64,000 bases of DNA from Hirudinaria manillensis (GCA_034509925.1 CM067532.1:4668142-4732141); one strand, 5' to 3'; shown: positions 50,601 through 64,000, counted from the stretch's first letter. Program-made: numbers and translations. The notes: a model not told the origin generated them from the letters alone.

Positions 50601-51928
50601 TTAACTGAATCTTGGTTTAAGTAAAATCTTTATTTTATTTATTTTCAAAAGGTATAGTTTTTTAGTGTTTAGTAATTGAAACTCCATAGAAGGAACATCA
50701 GAGGGGATCCTTGAAGAGGTAGCCCCTTCACTGTACAAGTCATCTTATCCAAAAAGGCCATCTATATTATTAAAATTTATTTTATCCTCCTAAGAATTTA
50801 CCCATGATTAGCCATAGTTTCTTAGATGATGATAGTGACATTTCAAGTGTCATTTTAGTGCTATGGTTGCAATTATTAATTATTTAAATTTTAATTTGAA
50901 GAGAGTGAAAGACTGGCCAGGAGCACACCTTTATATTTAATGCTACAAAAAGATTTCTATCTTTATGTTAATGACATCAAATATTACTGCAAATCACCCA
51001 CATCAGGTAAAAACTCAATTAATTATATAGATGTAGCAGGCAATAGGCCTCCTTAACAAAGATGATTTATTCTTAAAATAGTGAAAATAATATTTAAAGA
51101 ACACCATTAAGTAAGCTAAGCATTTTTGATTAACTCTAGGATATTACATCTATTACTCAGTACATCATAGTGTCTATTGCAAGATTAATGCACTTTGATT
51201 AGTAACATTATTTAATGATATTTTGATATAAATATTTCTTTAGCTCAAAGTGTAGAGGATCTCTCAAATGTTAAAAATTCTATCTGTCACCTCTATAATG
51301 CTTTAAATGTTGAGCAACATCAACTTGCTCAAGAACTTGATTTGAAGAAGAAATTAGAAGATTTAAAGAATGAAATAGCTCCTTTGGAAAGGGTGAACAA
51401 ATTAAATTAAACAGATAAATCAGATAAAACATAAATAATTTCTATTTAATTTAATGCCAGATTAAGAAGGATTTGGATGCCAGTGCTCACAGGCATACGA
51501 GGATCATGACATGGACTGGCTTAGGCCTCATGGGAGTTCAGTTTGGTTTTCTTGCCAGATTGACATGGTTCGAATACTCTTGGGACATTATGGAGCCTGT
51601 CACCTACTTTGTGGGCTATGGTACAGCCATTGCCTGCTATGCTTATTACCTATTAACAAATCAGGTTCAGTCATGATCAGCATCTTCTTCATGCATCAAC
51701 CATCCTAAACTAATTTTGTAATCATTTTAGGAATATATACTGCCACAAGTCAGAGATAGGGAATATCTCTTCTCAATGCATCGTGGTGCTAAAAGAAAGA
51801 ACCTCGACATGAAAAGATATAATGAGCTGAAGGATGCCATAGCTCAAACAGACTATGATCTCAGAAGGTTGAGGGATCCTCTGCAATTGCATCTTCCACT
51901 GCAGTACCAAAAACCTCTTACTGTTTAG
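47689..51928 (+). CDS. MCU: Mitochondrial calcium uniporter pore subunit
   Basis: Pore-forming subunit of the inner-membrane Ca2+ uniporter. Seven exons (47689-47790, 48157-48256, 49514-49684, 50902-51006, 51244-51392, 51461-51664, 51731-51928) give 342 aa. The basic/hydrophobic N-terminus ([15 protein letters not shown]) is a mitochondrial targeting peptide. The N-terminal domain holds [14 protein letters not shown] and [13 protein letters not shown] coiled coil ([20 protein letters not shown]) precedes TM1 ([19 protein letters not shown]). The selectivity-filter DIME motif is in [10 protein letters not shown] at about residue 250, followed by TM2. The C-terminal coil ([20 protein letters not shown], then [10 protein letters not shown]) is intact. 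Residues 35-67 (exon 2, Cys/Arg-rich) are the least conserved part. Confidence 0.96.
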
Positions 51929-52738
51929 TCATGCTGTGCCTCAGCTCAGTGGAAATTTTTTTTTATGGGTTTAGAACAGTGACGACGAATCACTCGCTTT
52001 GACGTTAGGTTCTGCAGCTTTTGGCATTTTTTTCTGTTGTGTGAAGGTTCGGCATTCGTTGGAAACGGCTTTAATTCGGAGCGGGCTTTCAATTCTCGCT
52101 CAACATTGGTTTGTTGAAGGCCATCATGCACTGGAATTCTACACCGAGGATTTTTTCGTCCCTTTGTTTAAAAGTTCATCCCTGCTGAAACCAATTGATG
52201 CTTATTATTTATTGTTTTGTATGGAAAAATCATTTCATAAAACAATTTTTACATCTCAATTATTCTCTAGGGTATTCAACAGCAATGTAAATATGGTTTT
52301 TTTTTACAGACTTTAACCAGCATTTTGTGCCCACAGGTACTATGGGCAATAACAGGTAAATTATGTTGAGTCAAGCATGCTGTTAGATGTTTAAGTCCAG
52401 TAATTGGTCGCTTAATGGGTTAACCTTGTGGCACCACATTTGAATACTTTTAATCTCTAGGAAAATAATGATTAGACTTGTATTTTGTATTTTTGCTCTG
52501 AAGCTTGAATTTGACATTGCACAATGGGAAATCTATAACACACAAATAAAGAAATACTTAAAATCCTAGGCAAGATCACTAGAAAATCTCTAGAAAATAG
52601 AAGATAGGCGTGCTGAACCAAAGTCATCTACCTATAAATACCTGCTTCTTATGCAATCACAAAGAAAAAACGAATAAGAAACTGATTGAATTGTGACTGA
52701 TAATAAATGAATCATGGAGGGGGGATGCTAGTGCCATC
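51929..52738. other. Convergent intergenic region, MCU to SLC25A10
   Basis: 3' UTR sequence of MCU (AATAAA at about 52544 is a candidate signal) and of the carrier gene. The open frame 51999-52316 shows no domain. Confidence 0.5.
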
Positions 52739-55700
52739 TCAAGCAAGAACATCGTCACCGAATCTGAGACGCAACTGCTCGAAAAATATGAAGGTTATGA
52801 TCGTGTGAGGTCCAAGCCTCACAAAGGCAGGCACAAATCCCTGGAATGGAAAGAGTTATTATTTAGTTTCCCATCTGTTAAATTATGGCTTTATTTTAAT
52901 GTCTACCTTGAAAAATCCAGAGGGTCCATTTTTGCCAATGTCTTTTGCACAGGCAAGAAGACCCTAGAGGATGATTAAATGTGAAATTAAGTATACTGTT
53001 GTGAGGTTAATATTAAGGAGTTAAAAAAAAGTAACCGAATAGGTGCCAGGAGGGGCATTCATCATCCTGGTTTTCATGACATCAAGAGGCATGGTTAGCA
53101 ATGTTGCCACTCCACCCTATTTACAGTAAGAATTAAAAAATGGTCAAACAAGCTTGCACTTGATGAGGCTTAGGAATAACGGTTGTCAAGAATTAGTTTT
53201 TGTAGCAGTAATGCCGGATATCTTATTAAATCTTATCAATTATCTAATTAACAAATTTAAAGAAAACCTTGGAACCTTTGTTTCCAACAAAGTTAAACAA
53301 AAGTAAAAAAAAAGGTCATTTCAATATTTAAATATTAACCGCAAGGAAACTGGCTGTGAAATGAGTCATGATATTGTCAAAGAAGAACCCTGTCGACATC
53401 AGCAAAACTTTAAATTGGTCATAGAAGGAAATCTGCAAAAAAAAAAGCATTTAGTTACAAAATAAACATCTTGACAGCATAAACATCTAAATAGGCTACT
53501 TGTCCAATTGTCACAAGTGTTGCTCTAGAACTGGCCATGGTTGCACCATTCATAAGTTTAAGAGGACCCTCTTGTTTAATAACCCGATACAAGCCATCAA
53601 TGGCATGTTTGTAACTGCCAAAATTGACATATTTTACTTTTACATTTTCAACAAGGACCTGTTGACTTAACAACTTACTTTCTCCTTTCACCTGGTGGCA
53701 GTTTCACATCATTCTGCATCCTGTTTGAAAAATTCAATTATTCTAACTCCAAACAAAAAAAGTAAAATTCTTATTTAGATAAATGATCTATGTATTTCCC
53801 TGAAAATATGGCACCGTCTAATACTACATGTTACTCCAAAATAGGCTACATGGGCTTATTTCAGTGGTCTCTCAAATTTAAAAAGGTAATAATATGCCAG
53901 CATATTTATCACATAAATTATTGCATTTAAGGAAGCATTTCTTAAATTAATTAACACCATCCAATTAGATTTTAGTTTGTTTTAGCCACTTACAGTTGTG
54001 CCCTCGCCTCCTGAAATATTATCAAAACCAGTCTCAATTTTTTTCAACTGCTTAAATATAAACTGTGACAATATCTAATTACAGTGCTGTTTCCATGGTG
54101 AATGCTTGCATATAAACACTGCTTTGTATTTGAGCTCTTGATGACAATCCATTCAAACAATATTTTCCAGCTCGGGAAATAACAGATGTTGTTTCAACAA
54201 TTGCGCTTTTTAGCATTTCCATCAGCCACTTGGTGACATAAGCACATCACATTATGCTTGCCATTTGCAAACCATACAAATATCCAATTTCTCATTGCAG
54301 AAATTCATAAGATTCTTGCCCTTTTAATCCTCAGAGATGCCTTCCTTGTATTTGATAGAATAGCTTTTTCTCCTTGCATTATTAAAATAGTACTTCATTA
54401 ACATTCAATATTTTTGCATTGTAGCGATGGAAATTTGTAACTAACCTATGTTAGAGTGTCAATGATTCTTAACCTAGGGCTTACATTAGGAGCAACTCAG
54501 CTTGGAATTACTGTAAATTAAAAATTTTGCAATTGCCATACTTGACTTCATAATTAAAGCAAACAATTCTAAGAATGCCTGGTTCATTGGATAATGATTA
54601 TGAAAAAACTGAAGCACCCAATTCATCATTATTTGTCACTTTATGGTTTATGGACAGAAACATTAAAGCTGTTTTTCACTTTTGTACTAAAAATAAAGAT
54701 AAAATGTAAAGATAATCTATATAACAAGAATTGTTTGGTGTAGTGTTAGTTCAAGACATTTTTATTGGGCCAAAGGTGATATTTAACCATACTAAGAGTG
54801 AGACTAAGATGAGACAATGCCTCAAGGTGAGACAGAGTACATCTTGTCTAAAGGCAAGACAATGTCTCAAGACATAGCCGGTCCTTGATGCCATTCATAA
54901 ATTCAAGAGGTGCCATTAATTAGAAAATCATTAGATATCATTCAAAATGGGTAACTAGCAGCAATAGCAATAATAAATTTTGCTGGTCTGCAAAAATGAT
55001 GCCCTAGAAAACAATATTAAATGGTGAAAATACTTGACCTACCTGACATTGATAAGATCTGCAGGAGTTCCTACAAAGCCTCCAGCCAGACCTGCAACTC
55101 CACCTAACAACACCTTTTCATAAAATGCCATGGATCTTCCCGGTACCTCGATTTGCTTCTTCACGGTTTCATAAATTCCGAACCGAGTTAGAGAGTAAGT
55201 AAGCTGATTTAAAATTAATTATCATAATTATCATTACCAGTTTATAAAATGTAACATGAGTCATCACTTGAAGTGGCTTCCAAAAGCACAAAAATTACAG
55301 CTTAAGTAATTTGTACTAACAGTAAGTAATTACAACTTAAGTGTTTGTAAACCTGTCTAAGGAGAGATGCAGTTAAGCCGTTGTACAAACCAAAGACGCC
55401 ATCTGATTTGAACACTTTCACACCCATTTGAATAAGGCCGGTTTTGCCAGATTGCTGAGTTTGAAGATGGACCTAAATTAAGAAATAAATATTATTTAAT
55501 ACAAGCCAAATTCAACAGCAATTAATGTCTTTTCAAAAGTTTTCAAATATTTGAACTAAACTATGCTTGGTAATTAAACTGCAAGTCCTTGTTAGCCATT
55601 CTGCTTTACAAACAATTCATAATCAGCTTATAGCTTAAACGATTGCTCTTTTAAAAAATTCCATTCAACTTTTAACAATTCAACAAGATTTATAAAAAAA

Positions 55701-56633
55701 ATTAGTTACCCTTCACAGGCAAAATAATGTTAACAAAAAGTTATGAAACCATTGAATATTTTAAATGGCCCAATGAGTGTAGAACACTAGAGAAACAAAT
55801 GCTTTTAAGTTAACTAACTATTTTGTATTTTTTTAAACTTTAATTCCATCACAGACTTTTACCAACTTAATCTCACATCATCATTCTCTGAACAAAAAAA
55901 TGAGAGACTATGCATGCTAGCTCCAAATACTTTTGAAAAAACTATGGTCAGGTACATCAAAAGAACTTCAACTGTTTTACTCTAATGTTTTTATTCCTAA
56001 ACCTCCAAAACAATTCCAAACTCCCAAATTCTCATTTCTCATAGTTTTAATTAAATGATACAAATCACTTTACTATTTACATCTTCTTACATATATACAA
56101 TAAATCTGCACATGCACTATCCCTTATTTTTCATCTTACTTTCAAAATTTTCAAGACTTTAGTCTATTTTCTTATATAAAACATCCTCATTCATAACATA
56201 TTCCATAGCTTTTTGATAATATCTCTTGTGCTCTTTGAATAAGCTCAAACTATAAAGTGTGTTCCATAATTTAAAACTTTTGTGATGAAAATTACATATC
56301 CAAGTGTTTTGCAAATACTTAGATGTAACAATCAGCTCAAACAAATTAACTTTGGTTTCTGTACTTTAAAATATATACAAATTATTGATAACGATCAGAA
56401 CGGAGGTCTTATACAAACTCAATGTCAATATTTAAAGTTTGTTCATCGTCAATTGAGTACAACGGCTAGGTTAAACAAAGACACTGTGCGCAGTCAAATG
56501 AAAAATAAAAGGTCATTACTTTCAGCAAATCCAGTGGGTGCGTGACACAAGCAGCACCAGCACTAGCCATACCTCCGAAGTACCATTTACCGACTCTCTT
56601 GGTCTTAGTCTCCGTATTCTTTATGTCCGACAT
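52739..56633 (-). CDS. SLC25A10: Mitochondrial dicarboxylate carrier
   Basis: Inner-membrane exchanger of malate/succinate for phosphate. Nine exons (56520-56633, 55353-55472, 55043-55203, 53679-53720, 53500-53614, 53340-53432, 53036-53116, 52907-52963, 52739-52840) join to 294 aa, the usual carrier size. All three repeat signatures are present: THPLDLLKV in repeat 1, TPADLINVR in repeat 2 and MPLDVMKTR in repeat 3. Family-specific blocks include WYFGGMASAGAACV, LYNGLTASLLRQ, RFGIYETVKKQ, MQNDVKLPPGERR, NIMTHFTASFLA, and a C-terminus of the type RLGPHTIITFIFFEQLR. Exon 5 is ended at the GTAGCC donor (GQ|ISFYDQF) because this restores the family spacing. Distinguished from UCPs and the oxoglutarate carrier by the NDVKLPP and YDQ segments. 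Confidence 0.92.
54795..54885. repeat. Degenerate minisatellite (GAGACAATGCCTCAAG-like units)
   Basis: Three or four imperfect units mixing GAGAC, AAGACAATG and CTCAAG lie in an intron of SLC25A10. Confidence 0.5.
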
Positions 56634-59552
56634 TCTGACAAACATCAACATTAATATAAAAACACCTGGATTACGTTGGCCGCAAGGCGTCAAAACATCA
56701 GGAGGGCTCCATGCGAAACCTCACAATACGGAATTATTCAAAAAAGTTACCTGGTGCGATTATTTCTAAATATCGTAGAATTACTCTCTCCTAACACCTA
56801 CAGAAGCGCCGGTCCTAAAAAACTGTGCTTCGACCCAGGGGTCAAAAAGAAGTAGGGCCGACCTTAGCCTCTCGTATTGCTACTAAATAGAGTTATCCCA
56901 TTTATTTTTATTATTTTGGTTGCTTAAATAAGCAGTAGTAACCCGGCAATATTACTAAATTTCGGAAATAATAAACTGTATGATACAAACTAACAAACAT
57001 ATTAAACAAAAATCAATTCGATTTAAATGTAATTACCATTTTTAAAACAGTTCAGTGCAGAATTTTTATGTCCAGATTGACGCTAGCCTGTATCCAATGG
57101 GGTCGTCATCAAATGATTTACATGATTGGAGCGGTCATGTGGATTCGCTATTGTCAAACTCTTCACTTTGTCGCACTTTGTTTTTTGGGCTAAGTGAATC
57201 AAATCCTCGTAATTAAATTTATTTTCCTTAATTTGTTAAAAAGTCTGAAATAGATTACTTCTAGCATTAGTTATAATGTTTGAAAGCCTAGCAAAGATTA
57301 CAAAGCTATAGAAATAATGCGTAAGAAAGCGAACTTTAATGTGACATGTGACTCTCCTTAGAAATTGAGGTCGTTAATTTGTTTGAAGTTATTAGTTGTT
57401 AGTTCCTTAAAACATATTCCAAAATAAATAACTTTACGACACTTAAAGCAATGGCATCCTGAGATAGAATTTGAGTCGAATTTAATAAAGTACAATACAG
57501 TTTCTAACCTTCGTTTGTCTTGCTTGTCAAACATTCTGATTTCCAGCTTCTTTGACGTGAAATTCATTTATAATTAAGAAATTATATTAAAATGAGTAAC
57601 TATTAATAAATACTGCCGTCAAATTATTTAAATCCACCATTTCGAATAATATCACTTCCAAATCAAGTAAGACCTCTAAATTACGTAGAAATTTAAGATA
57701 ATTTAAGTTTAATATAAATTTATTTTGTTCATAACTCACGAAGACCGCTCCTGAAACTCAAATGAAATTAATCTACAGTTGGCACCAATTCCTTAACGTT
57801 GGAAGTACAGCGTAACCTATCAGCCCCATGTTAGTATATTTACAAAACCTTAAGACCACATCAAGATGAAGCATCGTTATCGCATTTGTGACCAGAGAAG
57901 TCTTGATAAGGATAGGGACAATCGATCCGAGTCACTACAGGTCCTCTTGACTCGTTTAATTTAGAATGCTAACGCGCCTTATCCCGTAGAACTAAATTGT
58001 GCACCTACTGCATTTAGAAAGGCTGCCAAGTGCATGTTTAATAGGTAAATTTAACAATTTAATCCAACGAAACCAGAACTGGGATAATGCTAAATAATCA
58101 CGGACTGAAGTAAAAGATGTTTTATGATGAAGTTTAAATCTAATTGTAACATTAATAACAACAATCTTTTATATACCTGCTAGTAATCGAGAATTAATGA
58201 TCAAAAATCCGACATAAAAATAATTCGATCTAAGGAGTAGTTTGATTCTCTCGTGAAATGCACGGCCAAACATTTGTTCTGTATTTTTCTAATTCGAACA
58301 TCCTCTTAACTACTTTTTTATTATAAATGAAATCGCAGTTTATAAGTCAGGCTCTACTCTAACAACACTCACTGCTACCAGTACCACAACTCGTTATCAG
58401 TCGCATACTTCTTTTAATTAACCGAGTCATTAATTAATTGTGGCTAGCAGCCATGCTCGGATGAATTCCGTCAACTCATTTGAACTACACACAATCTTTC
58501 TTTTGTGTAGTTCACACTGGTCGCTTCACTCGTTCTTCACCGAGCGATCGTACGGCTGGAAAAATTCATTGAAACTCAAGAGTTACTTTATGTTTCTAAG
58601 ACCAAGTAAGCATCGCTAATGTCACTTCACAGACGAACTTACTCCAGCGACAATAAAGTCTTTGATGTTTCGGCCTTACTAGCGGATGCGTAGGAATCGA
58701 ATCACACGAAAAAAGAATCATTCAGTGCCTGAAAGTCGTTCTCCAGAAACTACGAAAACATCACCAAACCAAATTAGTTGTTTCAGCTCCTGGGAGGGCT
58801 AAATGCAACCATATACCAACATCTTGACAAGTGACCTAGGTCGGCAACTCATTAGCAACCGAGACCTTACAATGATGTAAGATTTAATTTCGTAGGACAG
58901 CATACCAAAGCGAATTGGGCAGCAGATACGTTGCAATTGCGTTCGAATGAGCTCCGTCTTTGCTTTTTGATAATGAAATCGACGATGAGATGCTACAGAC
59001 ATCAATTTGGCCTCGAACCAGGAGACATCAATGTTGTAGTGCCATTCAAGGTCGTTTGCCATTGCACGTAAAAAAAGCCAAGAAATGATTAAAGATTTAA
59101 TGTTGCAACTAATGGAGTCCCACGTCAACAGAGAACATCAGAGATCCTTACAACAGAATTTTTATAAACAACTCGACCACATACAGATGGCAAAACAACA
59201 TTTGATTTAATACAGTGCACAATCATCAAAATCCTTTCTTAGAGCTAACTTGTGACTAAGAATCAGACTAACAAACGCATAATCATCCGATAACTTGAGG
59301 TAAACATGGAATGGAATAGTCATGAAAAGCTTTAAAAGGCACCTTAAGATTCGAAACTTTTTAGAAAACAAAAATCCTATATCCAAACAACGCAAAAGTC
59401 TCATTCCAAATCAACCATACTAAGGTGCAACTCTTGAGACAATAAGAAAATTCACATCTCTTGATTCAGCAGTTCACCTTTTCTTCTAATGTTAATATCC
59501 TAACTTATTAATAATGGCAACTTTACAAGTGTCATGAGTGAATGTTGAATCT
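56634..59552. other. Intergenic, SLC25A10 upstream to the Ig-EGF gene 3' end
   Basis: 2.9 kb without a recognised coding exon. It contains a short hairpin (58481-58514). Minus-strand frames at 57358-57567, 58799-59128 and 59207-59404 show no domain. Confidence 0.5.
58481..58514. repeat. 11-bp stem inverted repeat
   Basis: TGAACTACACA at 58481-58491 is mirrored by TGTGTAGTTCA at 58504-58514, with a 12-nt loop. Confidence 0.75.
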
Positions 59553-61679
59553 TTACAAAAGTAGCAGCTCCCTCTTGAATTTGTACCTTAGCTCTGAAAG
59601 TGGAAATTTTAATAAAATGCACCAATGAATAATATCAAGCAAAATATTTTCAACAAAATATCATTCTTCAAATATTTAAGCTGAACATCCAAAAAACAGA
59701 GCAACCATGAAAGGGATTGCAGTTCAAGACCTACTCACTTTTATGGCCAGTCACCTTTTCAGCACATCTGGTGCCCTCAAAACCTTTCTTGCATCTGCAA
59801 GTTTTGGAAAGTTACTGTTTATTGATGTTACAGAAAAATTTAACAATGATTGATAATTGATAATTCAATTGACAATAACCTGCACAGTTTCCTGTTCAAC
59901 TTTGGTAGGAAATAACACTTGCCACCGTGCATGCAATAGTTTGGCTGGTCGCATGGCCTCCAATGACCCTGTCTCTTAGCTTGAAACAAATGCAGCACTG
60001 AATCAGTCACTTTAACATTTGCTTTAGCAGAGTAATAAATAAATCAGACCATAAAACAAATGAACCCACTTTTCCCAGCTTTGATGGTCACATTTGCTGA
60101 TGCTTGTAAATGACTCCCTTTAAATGCCATACAACTGTAGACACCAAGGTTTCGTTTCTTAATTCTTTTGATTCTTAAGGAAATGCCATTGCTGAAAATA
60201 CATTGTAAGTCATGAAAGAAATAATTCTTAAATTTCCACATTTCCTAACAAACCTTATTGTTTTAATGTTTTTCCTCAGCACATGGTCATTATGTAGCCA
60301 TTGCAAGACTAGATCAGAGAATAGTGACCTTTTGCCAGAAAAGTAGCATTTGACATTAAATGAACCATTGATTCGAACATGCACAATCTGGGATGTTGAC
60401 AGTTTCAAATGTGGAAGGCCTTCTGCAATGAGAAATCATTCAAATTTAACATGAAAGCAATTTCATGCTCCTTTACAAATGCTTTTTTAAAGCATTGCAT
60501 GGGAGCATTTCCTCCCCAGTTGTACTCCAACAACATGCATTACGAAAACATTAAATGCTCTAATCTATTTTTCAAAACGAAATGTTCGATAGAGAAGATC
60601 CAGCTCGACATAAGAGCGATAAATCCAAAAGCATGTCACAAAACACAAGAACGACACATTAGCGACGGCAAGTTCTTAAGCAGTGGCTCTAAAACAGTCT
60701 AACTCTTACACTTCAGCAGACCATCAACTCAGAAAAGAAACGATCTTCGTAAATTACCATGAAGGTACCTAACTTTCGCGACAGAATAGGTCAGAGCGAG
60801 AAAGCAAAACGACCACAAAATTAGCATATCGGGCGTTCGCTTACATACCGTGCGTTTACTGCCCGTGTTTTCGGTAGATCTCAAGAAACTTCTTAATACG
60901 GCTTTCCCGATTGAAATGTTCTAATAGAATAATGTGAATTCCGAAATAACCGAAAGGAGCGTATGATAATGACATTATTCGAGCCGTCTAAACAGTAATC
61001 AACACAATTGAGTCGGCCCTTCCCCCAGCCGTGCTATATAATGGTAATGAATTCAGACGCCGAGAAACAGAATTGCAAAGCAAGATATTGGGTTACCGTT
61101 ACAAAGCACGCCTTCATGTAAATTCAGTTAAAGCACCGAATACACTTTAAATGGGAAATGCCCATACTAAATTAAAAACAATTGTACACAAAGATGTCTT
61201 TTACCTTTTCGCCTGCTTTTCCGGTGTGTTGCATCATCGCTTGGGATCGCTGACAGGAGGTGACTGCTGGAGTGAGGTTCACTTTTTCTGAGGACTCGTT
61301 TGAGAAGTGGAGAATTTCCGCGAGGTGGCGTCGAGACGAAGAAATAATAATCGTTCAACGTGTTCAGATGCAACTGACAGTTTTCAGGAATGCCACACGT
61401 ATTCACGTAAAGGTGATTGAGATGTTGGCCGGCTATGCTCTCAAAATAATCCGAAACGTTTAGCGGCCAGCTCAGTACGTTCACGATTCTGAGTTTAGAC
61501 GAATTGATTTTACATTCATTTATATCCCTCGTGGCGATGGAAACGTTTTCCAAAGGTCGTCCTTCGTATATTTTCGTTGTTACACCCATCCTCGACAGAG
61601 TATCACATGGCCAGAGATAAGTTATTCGAACGAGCAACAAGAGTCCCACTGCAACATAATTCCGGCTAAGTGAAGACAT
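59553..61679 (-). CDS. Secreted Ig-EGF protein, Vein/neuregulin-like
   Basis: Six exons (61205-61679, 60254-60422, 60070-60191, 59880-59979, 59739-59794, 59553-59593) join exactly to 320 aa. An N-terminal signal sequence (NYVAVGLLLLVRITYLW) leads a 130-residue region with several NxS/T sites and no known domain. It ends in a basic cluster RKSRRK at about 153-158, a likely furin-type cleavage site. One C2-like Ig domain follows at about 165-254 (SFNVKCYFSG, LQWLHNDHVL, NLGVYSCMAF). One EGF domain is at about 263-303 with six cysteines (PCDQPNYCMHGGKCYF ... LCRCKKGFEGTRC). After 15 basic residues the chain stops, with no membrane segment. One Ig plus one EGF in a secreted chain is the layout of Drosophila Vein and of neuregulin ectodomains, which are ErbB/EGFR ligands. 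Domains are direct; ligand function is inferred. Confidence 0.78.
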
Positions 61680-64000
61680 CTATTAAAGTTACGACATTTA
61701 GCAGAAGTTTCTCTGAAGATTACTTCCGGACGAAGAAATGAAACCAGGCAATACTAAACAGCTAGAACATGCGCAGACACTTTTCCAGTTTATCTACAAG
61801 CACTCCTCAAAATTACAGGAGTTGCTCTAAGCAGGCCATTACATATAAGCGGTGTTCCGCGCGCGGACTCCAACTTCGAATACCAATAACTGACCCTAGT
61901 TCACGAGCCGTTAGACATTTTCGCTTTTCATTAAAATTCTAATGAAAGGGGATTGGCGCTATCTAAATCAGTTAAAAAGTAAGAATTTTCGAAACTCTAG
62001 GATTTTAAATGTTGTGTTACATTCGTTGAAAAATTTATGTAAGATTCACTCTATTCCTATTGTTGATTTCTTTGTAGAAACCACATTTCGAAATTAGGTT
62101 TATCGGCTTATTCTTGGCAGATAGATAAGGAGTGCCCAGACTACTTCAAACTAGCAATTTCAAATAACGGAAAGTACTTGGATGAAGATAAGAAAGAAAT
62201 GTCCAATTTCAACTCCTAATAACTGTTTCTAAGACAATCAGCTCAACTTTAGTCTACGTAAGATCAGCTTCCGACATCTTATGGAGTGAGTGATGCTTTC
62301 AAGTTCCTAAGCACGCATGTTTATCGTAGTAAAAGCAAAGAAACAAAATCACGAACCTGGTTATATCGATTAAATTGATCCTCACGTAAAATTTCTCCAA
62401 AGTCTTTCATTTAAAATCGCTAAATATTATTTTTTTAGGTCGTATTTCAAACTCAAAAATACTAGGTTAGATGTTTGAGTACAGCTTATTTAAGCTATAT
62501 ATATAGGAACATACTTTTAAACCTCTGCGTAACTAAAATTAACTTAGCAACGCTAAGGACTTGAATCTTAAGTAACCTATCTAACAGCTGAACTATAATA
62601 ATTTTATGTTTTCGTGCAAATAACGTCGTAACGCTTAGTTTTAAGTTAGAATCTTAGGTCGATAGGCGGTAATTCGATTCTAAACCAAATTAATTCTGCG
62701 ACTCGAATCGATTCCTCTCTTGACCCGCGAAAATGAGACCTAAGTTTTAAAGTCCAGGTTCGCTTCAAAAATGGCACTTGTTTTGAATTAACTCAGCACG
62801 TGTAATCCTGCCATTTAGCGGAAGGTAATTAAACTGTAAATGGAGATTTAAAAGTTTGAAATTAAAACGTTATCTTTCTATCGATCTCTGAATATCCGAA
62901 TCTAACCGCTTTGATTTCCAGAATAGAATACCCCAGCTACAATATAACCGTTTCCTGAATAATGCGAGGCACCTCTATTAACGGGTTGATGAATTGAACT
63001 ACTTTTGAACGAGTTCCATTATAAATGATCAAACAAATGCAACCTCAGTGCCTAAGTTTCTATTATAATTTATAGCTCGCTCCTAACAACTGTTAATAGC
63101 TTATTTTTGACAAATGAGCGGACAATAAACGACCGTTTAGAAAACTTTACTATATTTGCATTATCAAGGTCAGAATCATCGTTGTGCATGCTTTTGTTTA
63201 TGAGAAGTAAGCTGTAAAACTTCTAAACGAAATACTTCCGTAAAATTTATGTTGACATTAATTTGAATGTTGTTGCTTTATTTGATGACCTTGTCAAATA
63301 TTCAACGAACGTGAATGAAGTTAGGAATGTTAACGTAGAGGAGTACAATGCACGCAATAATGAAGACCACATTCATTCTTTGGAAGATTTGAAATCGGAG
63401 CAGTTTCACTCCATAATTAAAATTAAGTCATTATAAAGTATGGTTTCAACAAATTAATTTTCAACTTGGTTGGAACTGGGTTGGAGTCGACGCACTCGCT
63501 TTGTATTTAGATTTTAAATTGTTTATTTTTTTTTATTTGCGATAAATATTATCGGTGGTTATCAAGCAAATCTAAACGTAGATTTTCTTTAATTGAGTGC
63601 TTTGTTTCACTTTTGCTTTAATAGTTTTTTGTGTTTATATATGCGAATTGTAATTTAAAATAATCGTTGTAGTTAAGTTTGATGTGTGAAAACGCAACAC
63701 TCGTTACGACGTTTACGTCATGATGTTGTCGTTGTTGTAATTATTATAATCACTATCATCATTGTTATTCCTATATTTCTCGCGCTTTTCAGCAGGAACC
63801 GACCGGGCTCTCGAAACGAGGGATAGATTAAAGTCTTGCCTAAAAGTGTCTTAAAATTTAATCTTGATTAACTTGTATTCCAAACTTAGGGATTTATCTC
63901 TTCCATGTGCCGAATTTGGCGATGACTTTTAGGATATCCACAGTTTCTCGGAATGAGGCGCACTTGAATGGATTTATTCCTAACTCGAAGTTCCCGCCAT
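61680..64000. other. Upstream region of the Ig-EGF gene, no further gene seen
   Basis: 2.3 kb of AT-rich sequence with no recognised exon, RNA gene or repeat array. It presumably includes the Ig-EGF promoter. Confidence 0.5.

Noticed and set aside
51999..52316. 105-codon plus-strand frame downstream of MCU
   Set aside because: Low-complexity hydrophobic composition in a 3' UTR; nothing matched and no splice or start context.

Overview
This is animal (metazoan) nuclear DNA. It is AT-rich, with spliced genes whose exons mostly carry GT...AG borders and consistent phases, and every recognisable product is a eukaryotic or animal protein: PKA, IgSF proteins, a Vein/neuregulin-like ligand, MCU, a proteasome subunit. 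Gene spacing of about one per 4-6 kb, short introns and relics of gypsy-type LTR elements, LINEs and Tc1/mariner suggest a compact invertebrate genome. I could not fix the lineage. Exons were joined by hand; where all exons were found the CDS lengths are multiples of three, an internal check on the models.

Layout. 33-3288 (+): PKA catalytic subunit, 5' end outside the window. 4276-5333: Tc1-like relic and a GC-rich MITE. 6139-9778 (+): secreted protein of six PAN/apple-like modules. 10894-13632 (-): DNAJB6-like chaperone. 15528-17463 (+): three-Ig, probably GPI-anchored IgLON/lachesin-like protein. 18326-24222 (+): FAM187-like two-Ig membrane protein with a TSP1-like module. 24553-26540: decayed retroelements. 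26829-30047 (+): cyclin G-like protein. 31472-32494 (-): proteasome beta-3. 33228-37255: gypsy-like LTR relic whose gag is split by a second insertion carrying an intron-containing Ulp1-protease/PHD gene between short inverted repeats. 38036-40185 (-): FGFR1OP2/SIKE-like coiled-coil protein, divergent from TBCB (40848-42749, +), which is tail-to-tail with DDX52 (42786-45721, -) only 36 bp apart. 47689-51928 (+): mitochondrial calcium uniporter MCU. 52739-56633 (-): mitochondrial dicarboxylate carrier. 59553-61679 (-): secreted Ig-EGF protein like Vein/neuregulin. The rest is intergenic.

The conserved genes are unrelated housekeeping functions rather than a pathway; MCU and the dicarboxylate carrier are neighbouring inner-membrane transport proteins, which I take as coincidence. 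The most unusual items are the nested Ulp1/PHD insertion, the Ig-EGF ligand, the phase-1 PAN-module gene and the overlapping TBCB/DDX52 3' ends.
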